Below, piece by piece: positions 1 through 5,622 of a stretch of DNA of 5,656 nucleotides. The stretch's first letter is position 1. Each line of letters opens with the position of its first letter. The stretch is from Bacteroidales bacterium UBA1757 (GTDB lineage Bacteria; Bacteroidota; Bacteroidia; Bacteroidales; UBA1402). The DNA lies in assembly GCA_002315625.1 (NCBI GenBank), contig DCHH01000127.1, positions 4,027 to 9,682 of the forward strand, given 5' to 3'. A program made the position numbers and the translations under genes. The notes below the pieces were generated by a model. The model saw nothing but the letters and a program-made list of their open reading frames with translations. It did not search any database and had not been told where the DNA came from.

Positions 1-846
1 AAGGACGAAAAGGGCAGCATCATATACGACAGCGACTTCTTCGGAAAGCAGACCAGTCTGACAGTTTCCGGACAGTTGGAAGGTGAACTCGGTGCTACAG
101 CACTGGGACAGATTTACACCTTCGGCCCGACTTTCCGCGCCGAAAATTCCAACACTCCCCGCCATCTGGCCGAGTTCTGGATGATTGAACCGGAAGTGGC
201 ATTCGCCGACATCGATGATCTGATGGGACTTGAAGAAGAGTTCATCAAGTACTGCGTGAATTGGGCCCTTGAGAATTGCAAGGACGACCTGGAGTTCCTC
301 AACAACATGATTGACAAGGGTCTGATTGCCCGTCTCGAGAGTGTTGTCAACACGGAGTTTGTCCACCTTCCCTATACCGAAGGCGTCAAAATCCTGGAAG
401 AGGCCATTGCCAAGGGACACAAGTTCGAATTCCCGGTTTATTGGGGTTGCGACCTTGCCTCCGAGCACGAGCGCTACCTCGTCGAAGAGCACTTCAAGAA
501 GCCAGTCATCATGATTGACTACCCGAAGGAAATCAAGGCTTTCTACATGAAAATCAACGAAGACGGAAAGACTGTGCAAGGCACCGACGTACTGTTCCCG
601 CAAATCGGCGAAATCATCGGCGGCAGTGTCCGTGAAGAGAGCTACGACAAACTGATGGGCGAAATCGAGGCCCGCAATATACCTATGAAGGACATGAAGT
701 GGTATCTTGATACCCGCCGCTACGGTTCATGCCCCCATGCCGGATTCGGACTCGGCTTCGAGCGCCTGCTGCTCTTCGTCACCGGCATGCAGAATATCAG
801 AGATGTCATACCATTTCCCAGAACACCGCGTAACGCGGAGTTCTGA
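1..846 (+). CDS. asnS: Asparaginyl-tRNA synthetase, C-terminal part (5' end outside window)
   Basis: This cytoplasmic class IIb aminoacyl-tRNA synthetase charges tRNA-Asn with asparagine using ATP. The frame is open from base 1, so the visible 281 residues are the catalytic domain. The usual protein is about 465 residues, so roughly 185 N-terminal residues, including the OB-fold anticodon-binding domain, lie upstream. Class II motif 2 is seen as FRAENSNTPRHLAEFWMIE (visible residues 45-63), with the ATP-contacting Arg46. Motif 3 is the GFGLGFERLLLF stretch near the C-terminus, with the invariant Arg of GFER, followed by NIRDVIPFPRTP, the usual ending of AsnRS. The NSNTPRHL form of motif 2 and this ending fit AsnRS better than AspRS. 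The ORF closes with TGA at 844-846 and looks intact. A TTG at 76 could be mistaken for a start but lies within the conserved domain. No other gene of the same operon is visible upstream. Confidence 0.96.
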   Translation, partial: KDEKGSIIYDSDFFGKQTSLTVSGQLEGELGATALGQIYTFGPTFRAENSNTPRHLAEFWMIEPEVAFADIDDLMGLEEEFIKYCVNWALENCKDDLEFLNNMIDKGLIARLESVVNTEFVHLPYTEGVKILEEAIAKGHKFEFPVYWGCDLASEHERYLVEEHFKKPVIMIDYPKEIKAFYMKINEDGKTVQGTDVLFPQIGEIIGGSVREESYDKLMGEIEARNIPMKDMKWYLDTRRYGSCPHAGFGLGFERLLLFVTGMQNIRDVIPFPRTPRNAEF

Positions 847-873
847 GAAAGGTATATCCTTATCTATCCCCCG

Positions 874-922
874 AATCGGCTCCGCCGATTTCGCCCCCAA
901 AGGGGGCCGGTCGCTACTGCGA
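874..922. repeat. Three consecutive short hairpins downstream of asnS
   Basis: Three perfect inverted repeats stand almost end to end. The first is AATCGGC/GCCGATT with a TCC loop (874-890). The second is GCCCCC/GGGGGC with an AAA loop (893-907). The third is TCGC/GCGA with a TACT loop (911-922). A further CCCCC at 868-872 could compete for the G tract. None is followed by a T run, so they do not look like intrinsic terminators. They may stabilise the 3' end of the asnS mRNA or be part of a dispersed REP-like intergenic element. The second possibility is inference: only one copy is visible here. Confidence 0.6.
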
Positions 923-940
923 AAATTGAAACATACACAC

Positions 941-976
941 AAGGGCCACCCGCAAGGATGGTCCTTATGCATTTTT
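941..976 (+). terminator. Possible weak terminator of asnS
   Basis: AAGGGCCACC pairs with GATGGTCCTT (941-966) around a GCAA tetraloop at 952-955, with one C-A mismatch (949/958) and one G-T pair. A TTTTT tract follows at 972-976, but five bases separate it from the stem, which is further than in a classical Rho-independent terminator. It lies about 100 bases after the asnS stop and before the next promoter, the expected place. The fold competes with the overlapping hairpin at 949-981. Confidence 0.3.
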
Positions 977-981
977 GCGGG
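949..981 (+). repeat. 12-bp inverted repeat (alternative hairpin)
   Basis: CCCGCAAGGATG (949-960) faces CATTTTTGCGGG (970-981) across a nine-base loop. In RNA of the plus strand all 12 positions can pair, two as G-U. In minus-strand RNA these two become C-A mismatches, so the structure favours plus-strand transcription. It shares 949-966 with the candidate terminator stem, so both cannot form together. Confidence 0.5.
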
Positions 982-986
982 CAAAG

Positions 987-1004
987 ACACGAAAAACACG
1001 AAAA
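987..1004. repeat. 9-bp tandem repeat ACACGAAAA x2
   Basis: Two exact adjacent copies of ACACGAAAA (987-995 and 996-1004) lie directly upstream of the -7 box for the transporter operon. In addition, TTTTGCGG occurs at 973-980 and again at 1014-1021, flanking this repeat. The tandem copies occupy the place where a -33 element would be expected and could be a binding site. No function can be read from the sequence. Confidence 0.5.
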
Positions 1005-1010
1005 TAATGT

Positions 1011-1018
1011 TACTTTTG
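1011..1018 (+). promoter_or_regulatory. Bacteroidetes-type -7 promoter box for the transporter/cyclase operon
   Basis: TACTTTTG matches the TAnnTTTG consensus read by the Bacteroidetes primary sigma factor and lies 37 bases before the ATG of the transporter gene. Transcription would begin near 1024-1026, leaving a leader of about 30 bases. No TTG/TTTG -33 element is seen at the usual 19-21 base spacing, so the promoter may be weak or activator-dependent. The same ten bases, TACTTTTGCG, stand before the tRNA at 5603. Confidence 0.55.
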
Positions 1019-1045
1019 CGGACGTAAAAGGTTTTACTATTCAAT

Positions 1046-1051
1046 AGAGGA
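1046..1051 (+). promoter_or_regulatory. Shine-Dalgarno-like site AGAGGA
   Basis: AGAGG at 1046-1050 ends five bases before the ATG at 1056. Such a site is uncommon in Bacteroidetes, where leaders are usually AT-rich without one. It supports the start chosen for the transporter gene. Confidence 0.45.
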
Positions 1052-1055
1052 AATT

Positions 1056-2054
1056 ATGATTAAAGAACAACTAGCTTCTTTGGATGCCGTCAAGCTGGCT
1101 TTTGGTGGCGGAACGGGTATTATCATGAGCTGCGTGCTGGCTCTCATCATGTTTGGCGTTGCCCTGGGCATCAAGGCCTCCACACTGAAAGACGTATTCG
1201 TAAACCCCAAATCAATCCTGACTGGACTCGCACTCCAGTGGATAGGACTGCCGGCTATCACCTTTCTGCTTACCATTGCCTTAAACCAGTGGCTTACACC
1301 AATGGTTGCATTGGGCATGATTCTAGTTGCCTGCTGCCCCGGCGGCAATGTTTCCAATTTCATGTCGTCATTTTCAAAAGGCAACGTTGAGCTGTCAGTC
1401 AGCATGACAGCCGTCAGCACAGTGTTCTCTCCTCTTGTCACCCCATTCAACTTCTGGTTATGGGGCAACATGCTGCTCAACCTTATCAATAAGCGCAATA
1501 GCCTGGAAATCCCACATTTGCAGATTCCATTCTGGGATATCTTTACCACGGTATTCCTCATTTTGGGTATTCCCATTGTCCTTGGCATGCTCTGCTCAGC
1601 AAAATGCCCGAAACTGACTGCCAAAATCAAGAAGCCGCTCTCGATTTTCTCGATTGTAGTCTTTGTGGTCATGGTACTGGGTATGTTTATTCCCAACTTC
1701 GAGCTTTTCATTAACTACATCATCTTCATCTTTATTCTGGTTCTCATCCACAATGGCTGTGCCTTCGGAACCGGTTTCCTTGGGGCAACAGTCATGAAGC
1801 TTCCCAAACGCGACCGCCGTTCGCTTACCATCGAAGTGGGAATCCAGAATTCCGGTCTGGGCCTTACGCTTCTGCTTAACCCCAACATTTTCCGTCCCGA
1901 AATCTGGAACAATCCTGAAACGGGTGTAATGTTCGGCGGCATGATGTGGATTACCGCCTGGTGGGGAATATGGCATATCATTTCCGGTATGACAATAGCC
2001 TCAATCTTCCGCCGCACACCGCTTCCGGCAGACGAACAGACTGACGAAGAATGA
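1056..2054 (+). CDS. Bile acid:Na+ symporter (BASS/SBF) family transporter
   Basis: A 332-residue inner-membrane protein, the normal length for the SBF/BASS fold of ten helices, predicted to import an organic anion driven by sodium. The core signature CCPGGNVSN lies at residues 93-101, followed by the conserved ELSVSMT segment (112-118). Residues equivalent to the Na1 site of the Neisseria ASBT structure appear conserved: Ser100, Asn101, Ser114, Thr118 and Glu260. The Na2 site is represented by EVGIQ with Glu260 and Gln264; Gln61 may be the third ligand. Hydrophobic segments run from about residue 20 to 318, and the tail is acidic and soluble. The substrate is not determined: bacterial members have been linked to bile acids, pantoate and other carboxylates. 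The ATG at 1056 has an AGAGG site and a -7 box upstream. The stop overlaps the next start (ATGA), so the cyclase gene is probably translationally coupled. Confidence 0.9.
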   Translation: MIKEQLASLDAVKLAFGGGTGIIMSCVLALIMFGVALGIKASTLKDVFVNPKSILTGLALQWIGLPAITFLLTIALNQWLTPMVALGMILVACCPGGNVSNFMSSFSKGNVELSVSMTAVSTVFSPLVTPFNFWLWGNMLLNLINKRNSLEIPHLQIPFWDIFTTVFLILGIPIVLGMLCSAKCPKLTAKIKKPLSIFSIVVFVVMVLGMFIPNFELFINYIIFIFILVLIHNGCAFGTGFLGATVMKLPKRDRRSLTIEVGIQNSGLGLTLLLNPNIFRPEIWNNPETGVMFGGMMWITAWWGIWHIISGMTIASIFRRTPLPADEQTDEE

Positions 2055-3091
2055 AAATCCGCCTCTACTACAGGTTTATGAAAAGTAGGGTGATACATAT
2101 CCTCAAGAGGAGTGCCGTCTTCATTGCTGTCGCCACACTTTTAGGATTTCCCGCCTGTAAAAGCAAAAAACGCTCACAAAGGCCCGTCTCCATGGCTCCT
2201 GTTGCAACTGCCTCAGCACCTGCTTTTTCCGGTGACAGTGCATACCGTTTCGTCGCCGACCAGCTGGCTTTCGGCCCCCGCGTGCCAAACACTCCGGCCC
2301 ACAAGGCCTGCGGAGACTGGTTCGTCAGCAAACTAAAAGACTATGGGGCAGAGGTCACCGAACAAACCGCAAGTATTAAGGCCTGCGACGGAAAACTGCT
2401 TGAAATGAGGAATATAATCGCCTCATACAATCCTCAAGCCATGCGACGAATCCTGATTGCCGCCCACTGGGACTGCCGCCCGTGGTGTGACCAGGATTCA
2501 TGGTCAAACCGCAACCAACCAGTACAAGGGGCCAACGACGGAGCAAGCGGGGCAGCCGTCCTTCTAGAAATAGCACGCCAATGGCAGGACAAGGAAACCG
2601 GGAATCTTGGAATAGACCTCATATTCTTCGATACGGAAGACTACGGCAACCCTTCGTGGGAGCACAACGATAACGAGGATACCTGGTGCCTTGGCTCGCA
2701 ATACTGGGCCAAACATCCCCATAAGGCAGGTTACAGGGCCGAATACGGCATCCTGCTGGATATGGTAGGTGGAAAATCCGCCGGCTTTCTGTATGAGTAC
2801 TTTTCTTGGCACTATGCCTCAGCTATCGTTCAGAAAGTCTGGTCAAAGGCTGCTGAACTCGGCTTTGGCGGGACATTTATCCAGCGTCAAGGCGGGGCAG
2901 TAACTGATGACCACCTGTATGTAAACCGACTTGCAGGTATCCCCTGCATCGATATTATTGATTTTGACCCCGACTACGGCGGATTCCCCGAAACGTGGCA
3001 CACCGTCAACGACGACCTCTCACATATCGATGCCCAGACACTTCAGACAGTTGGCCAGACACTTATGGCCGTCCTTGAAGACGAAATCTGA
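2051..3091 (+). CDS. Glutaminyl-peptide cyclotransferase-like M28 metalloenzyme, probable lipoprotein
   Basis: Likely converts N-terminal Gln of exported proteins to pyroglutamate in the periplasm, using one zinc. The fold is that of M28 aminopeptidases, but the FPETWHT motif (312-318) is typical of glutaminyl cyclases. By alignment from memory with human QC, zinc ligands would be Asp163 (ANDGASG), Asp197 (FFDTED) and His317. Catalytic residues would be Glu196, Asp237 (LLDMVG) and Asp286 (DDH), and Trp203 and Trp316 would line the pocket. His139 (AHWD) is also conserved. The N-terminus has a basic stretch, a hydrophobic run (about 21-34) and Cys36 after FPA, a loose lipobox. The residues after it are basic (KSKKR), unlike acidic surface-export signals, so a periplasm-facing lipoprotein is inferred. 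ATG 2051 overlaps the transporter stop by four bases. ATG 2078 would give a shorter, more typical signal peptide and is a real alternative. A plain M28 aminopeptidase is less likely. Confidence 0.85.
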   Translation: MKIRLYYRFMKSRVIHILKRSAVFIAVATLLGFPACKSKKRSQRPVSMAPVATASAPAFSGDSAYRFVADQLAFGPRVPNTPAHKACGDWFVSKLKDYGAEVTEQTASIKACDGKLLEMRNIIASYNPQAMRRILIAAHWDCRPWCDQDSWSNRNQPVQGANDGASGAAVLLEIARQWQDKETGNLGIDLIFFDTEDYGNPSWEHNDNEDTWCLGSQYWAKHPHKAGYRAEYGILLDMVGGKSAGFLYEYFSWHYASAIVQKVWSKAAELGFGGTFIQRQGGAVTDDHLYVNRLAGIPCIDIIDFDPDYGGFPETWHTVNDDLSHIDAQTLQTVGQTLMAVLEDEI

Positions 3092-3092
3092 C

Positions 3093-4937
3093 TCAAGCCT
3101 GCTGCAAGTCGTACAATTTCCTAAACACTCCGGCTTTCTCCAAGAGTTCGGCATGCGAACCCCGTTCGACAATCCGTCCCTCATTGAGTACACAAATCAG
3201 GTCTGCATTGCGCACGGTTGACAACCGGTGAGCAATGACGATTGTCGTACGGTTCTTCATAAGCTTCTCAAGCGCATCCTGCACAAGCCGTTCGGATTCG
3301 GTATCAAGTGCCGAAGTGGCCTCGTCCAAAATCAGAATCGGCGGATTTTTCAGAATTGCGCGGGCAATGCTGATGCGCTGACGCTGACCTCCTGAGAGCT
3401 TGCTTCCACGGTCGCCGATATTTGTGTCAAAACCGTTTTCCGTAGCCATTATGAAATCATACGCATTGGCAATCTTTGCCGCCTCAATGACCTCCTCGCG
3501 TGTGGCATTCTCCACCCCGAACGTGATATTATTATAAAAGGTGTCGTTGAAAAGGATTGCCTCCTGGTTTACATTACCCATAAGGGCACGCAGGTCGTGC
3601 ACCTTCACGTCGCGGATGTCTGTACCGTCAATTAAAATACTCCCCTCACAGACATCGTAAAAACGGGGCAGCAAATCGACCAGCGTGGATTTGCCCGATC
3701 CCGACTGTCCAACCAAGGCAACAGTCTTCCCCTTTGGAATTGTCAGGTCGATATCCCTCAACACCAGGTCGTTCTGATACTTGAAACTGACATGACGGTA
3801 CTCTATACTTGAATTGAAAGACTCCAACAGATGTGGCTGAACCGGGTCCTTGATGGCATTCTCGGCTCCAAGAATCTTATCAATACGGTGCATTGAGGCC
3901 ATACCCTTCTCTATGCTGTACCACGCCTGCGAGAATGATTTTGCCGGGTTGATGATGCTATAGAAGATGACAATGTAATAGATGAATACCTGGGCTGTCA
4001 GACTGCCGCTCGCCCCGGAAAGTATCAGTTTGCCGCCGAACCACACCACAATAGAGATGATTGCAGTGCCAAGGAACTCGCTCATTGGGTGAGCAAGCTG
4101 CTGACGGCGGAAAATACGTTTGCTGGTCCTGCGGAGCTCATTGTTTTCACGGTCGAAGCGATTGTACATCTTCTCCTCAGCATTGAACGCCTTGATAATC
4201 CGCAGTCCTGAGAGCGTTTCCTCAATCATGGACAATATCTCTCCCCACTTGTCCTGAGCCGCACGAGACGGTTTCTTGAGCTGCTTGCTCACACCGCCCA
4301 AAAGCCATACAGTGACAGGCATCAGCACCAGTACGAACAGTGTGAGCTGCCAGCTGATGACAAACAGCGTGACAAGATATATGACAATCATTATCATATT
4401 CTTGAAGAACATATCAAGGGAGTTCATCACCGAAGCCTCCACTTCGGTAACGTCGCCCGACATACGGGCAATGATGTCGCCCTTGCGCTCATCGGAGAAA
4501 AATGCAATCGGAAGCGAAAGTATCTTCTTGAAAATCATGTTTCGGAGGTCACGAAGTACCGACGTGCGGATTCTGACCATGTCTAGTGATGCCAGATACG
4601 AAAAACCTACCTTCAGCATCGCCGTAAACGAGAGAAAAAGTCCCAAGACTAGAAGTGTGAATCCTCCCCCCTTGGTTTCAATAATACCGACGATGAAATA
4701 ATAGAAATTATCCTTCAAAGCCTCGCCCATCTCGCTGAGCGGCAGGCTGAAAACATGTTCGTGATAAGTATAAACCACATCGGTCTTCAACTGGAAAAGA
4801 ATCTCCAGTATCGGGATAATCATGGCAAACGAGAAGAGGCTGAACAATGTGGAAAGCAGGTTGTTCAGAATATTGAGCGCTACCTGCCCCCGATATGGCG
4901 GAATAAGCCGGTGCAGCAGCTTGAGGAACTCTTTCAT
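3093..4937 (-). CDS. ABC exporter, fused membrane and ATPase domains (MsbA-like)
   Basis: A 614-residue half-transporter that would dimerise in the inner membrane and export or flip a lipid-like or hydrophobic substrate with ATP. The membrane domain (about 1-335) has six hydrophobic segments, at about 18-47, 80-115, 172-194, 197-216, 288-308 and 316-334. The ATPase domain has all key motifs: Walker A GQSGSGKST (410-418), Q-loop Gln458, signature LSGGQ (514-518), Walker B ILILDE with catalytic Glu539, D-loop SALD (542-545) and switch His570. Both ATP sites should therefore be active. Length and architecture match MsbA-type lipid A flippases, but the substrate cannot be read from the sequence, so no symbol is given. 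The start chosen is ATG 4937 (MKEFLKLL), which matches the usual N-terminus of such proteins; a TTG at 4955 would add six residues. Its stop lies one base from that of the convergent cyclase gene. Confidence 0.9.
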   Translation of the reverse strand: MKEFLKLLHRLIPPYRGQVALNILNNLLSTLFSLFSFAMIIPILEILFQLKTDVVYTYHEHVFSLPLSEMGEALKDNFYYFIVGIIETKGGGFTLLVLGLFLSFTAMLKVGFSYLASLDMVRIRTSVLRDLRNMIFKKILSLPIAFFSDERKGDIIARMSGDVTEVEASVMNSLDMFFKNMIMIVIYLVTLFVISWQLTLFVLVLMPVTVWLLGGVSKQLKKPSRAAQDKWGEILSMIEETLSGLRIIKAFNAEEKMYNRFDRENNELRRTSKRIFRRQQLAHPMSEFLGTAIISIVVWFGGKLILSGASGSLTAQVFIYYIVIFYSIINPAKSFSQAWYSIEKGMASMHRIDKILGAENAIKDPVQPHLLESFNSSIEYRHVSFKYQNDLVLRDIDLTIPKGKTVALVGQSGSGKSTLVDLLPRFYDVCEGSILIDGTDIRDVKVHDLRALMGNVNQEAILFNDTFYNNITFGVENATREEVIEAAKIANAYDFIMATENGFDTNIGDRGSKLSGGQRQRISIARAILKNPPILILDEATSALDTESERLVQDALEKLMKNRTTIVIAHRLSTVRNADLICVLNEGRIVERGSHAELLEKAGVFRKLYDLQQA

Positions 4938-4966
4938 GCAGTAAAGTAATTTCAATAAGTGAAACG

Positions 4967-4974
4967 CGAAATTA
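4967..4974 (-). promoter_or_regulatory. Possible -7 box for the ABC exporter
   Basis: On the minus strand TAATTTCG (4974 to 4967) differs at one position from TAnnTTTG and lies about 30 bases before the ATG at 4937. No clear -33 TTG is seen, only a T-rich stretch (TTTTTTATTTTTC) further upstream. It is the best candidate in this leader but is weak. Confidence 0.3.
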
Positions 4975-5033
4975 CGAAAGAATCCCGAAAAATAAAAAAC
5001 GCAGAAATGAACACGTACTATTCCAACAATTTA

Positions 5034-5041
5034 TACATTTG
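5034..5041 (+). promoter_or_regulatory. Bacteroidetes-type -7 box for the MNT/HEPN module
   Basis: TACATTTG fits TAnnTTTG exactly and lies 27 bases before the ATG at 5069. Transcription would start near 5047-5049, giving a leader of about 20 bases without a Shine-Dalgarno site, as is common in this phylum. No -33 TTG is present at normal spacing. Confidence 0.5.
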
Positions 5042-5071
5042 CATTGAAAATTATTTGAATACTCGCAAATG
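5036..5071. promoter_or_regulatory. Inverted repeat CATTTGC/GCAAATG over the promoter: possible operator
   Basis: CATTTGC (5036-5042) is the exact inverse complement of GCAAATG (5065-5071), with 22 bases between. The left arm covers the 3' part of the -7 box and the right arm covers the start codon of the MNT gene. The left arm lies upstream of the expected transcript start, so a DNA operator is more likely than an RNA hairpin. An arm length of seven in AT-rich DNA can arise by chance. Confidence 0.25.
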
Positions 5072-5362
5072 AGAAATTCATCTTACTATTTGGAACAACT
5101 GAGGCATTATAAGGAGATTAATGCAGACAGATTAGGAATTCAAAGAATTGGAATCTTTGGTTCAGTGGCTCGAGGCGAGCAGAAAGAAAACAGTGACCTT
5201 GATGTTTTCATTGACCTCAAGGAACCTGACTATTTCGTTTTGTGCGACATCCATGAAGAACTGGAAAAAATATGTTGCTGTAAAGTTGACCTGGTTCATC
5301 TTCACCGCTTTATCCGCCCATTATTTCTAAACAATATTGAAAAGGATGCAATCTTGGCATAA
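5069..5362 (+). CDS. MNT-type minimal nucleotidyltransferase (MntA-like antitoxin)
   Basis: A 97-residue cytoplasmic protein of the DNA polymerase beta-like nucleotidyltransferase superfamily, of normal length for MntA antitoxins. The signature GSVARGE (31-37) leads to SDLDVFID (42-49), which gives the GSx10DxD motif with Gly31, Ser32, Asp43 and Asp45. The third acidic residue is Asp74 in KVDLV. All catalytic residues are present, so the enzyme should be active. In characterised HEPN/MNT pairs the MNT protein transfers AMP groups from ATP to a tyrosine near the HEPN active site and so silences the RNase. Here the partner gene overlaps downstream but is broken, so this copy may be an orphan antitoxin. 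A hand count of 5101-5580 gives 39% GC, against about 54% in part of the cyclase gene, consistent with acquisition by transfer. The ATG at 5069 follows a -7 box at 5034-5041. Confidence 0.88.
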   Translation: MRNSSYYLEQLRHYKEINADRLGIQRIGIFGSVARGEQKENSDLDVFIDLKEPDYFVLCDIHEELEKICCCKVDLVHLHRFIRPLFLNNIEKDAILA

Positions 5363-5591
5363 CGACATTATTCTTGACAGGCTCCAACAGGTAAGGGAAT
5401 CCATCTCGCTGATAAATCACTGGTGTTCAAGTTATCAGACCGAAGATGACTTTCTGTGTTCTTCAACTGGAATGGCTATGCTTGATGCGAGTATTCTGCG
5501 TCTTCAAATCATTGGAGAGGCTTCTGGACGTAGTAAAAAGTGGCATTTTTTGAATATGGCCTTAATTATTCTTAATTTCTTGCAGGATTAA
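5346..5591 (+). pseudogene. HEPN-domain toxin-like protein (DUF86 type), truncated
   Basis: From the ATG at 5346, overlapping the MNT gene by 17 bases, the frame encodes 81 residues. The first 58 look like the N-terminal helices of the HEPN RNases that pair with MNT proteins: NDIILDRLQQVRESI, then TEDDFLCSSTGMAMLDASI and LRLQIIGEA. Family members are usually about 110-130 residues and, some 30 residues after IGE, carry the catalytic Rx4-6HxY motif. Here the text after IGEA is SGRSKKWHFLNMALIILNFLQD and ends in TAA. It contains Arg62-x4-His67 but at the wrong distance, without the conserved Tyr, and with no recognisable remainder. An internal deletion plus decay is the simplest reading; a deletion joining unrelated sequence is also possible. 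Toxic activity is unlikely. A TTG at 5337 is a poorer start. The end of the frame runs into the -33 element of the tRNA promoter. Confidence 0.72.
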
Positions 5592-5610
5592 AAAAGCCAA
5601 ACTACTTTTG
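5580..5610 (+). promoter_or_regulatory. Promoter of the tRNA gene (-33 TTG, -7 TACTTTTG)
   Basis: TTG at 5580-5582 and TACTTTTG at 5603-5610 are separated by 20 bases, close to the Bacteroidetes consensus. Transcription would begin near 5616-5618, a few bases before the mature tRNA 5' end at 5623. The -33 element lies inside the last codons of the broken HEPN frame. It is the best-matched promoter in the window. Confidence 0.65.
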
Positions 5611-5622
5611 CGACCGTTTTAA

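Noticed and set aside
893..907. GCCCCC/GGGGGC hairpin as an intrinsic terminator of asnS
   Set aside because: The stem is strong but no T tract follows on either strand.
727..1044. Open frame of 105 codons on the minus strand, and a 106-codon plus-strand frame at 707-1027
   Set aside because: Both run partly over the conserved 3' end of asnS and then through the hairpin-rich spacer. Neither shows a recognisable domain, so they look like frames opened by the repeat sequence.
846..1055. CRISPR-like array in the spacer after asnS
   Set aside because: The repeats are different short hairpins, not regularly spaced copies of one repeat, and no cas gene is present.
1037..2098. Minus-strand frames of up to 224 codons opposite the BASS gene
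   Set aside because: They lie fully or mostly antisense to a well-supported transporter gene and show no domain; they are shadows of its codon pattern.
3090..3110. GACT...AGTC inverted repeat at the convergent gene ends as a bidirectional terminator
   Set aside because: Only four pairs at the base, mismatched inside, and no T run on either side.
4276..4701. Plus-strand frame of 141 codons inside the ABC exporter region
   Set aside because: It is antisense to the membrane domain of an intact exporter, with no recognisable protein features.
4938..5068. Small RNA or riboswitch in the divergent intergenic region
   Set aside because: The 131 bases are AT-rich with no stable hairpin and no known aptamer pattern; only promoter-like boxes can be supported.
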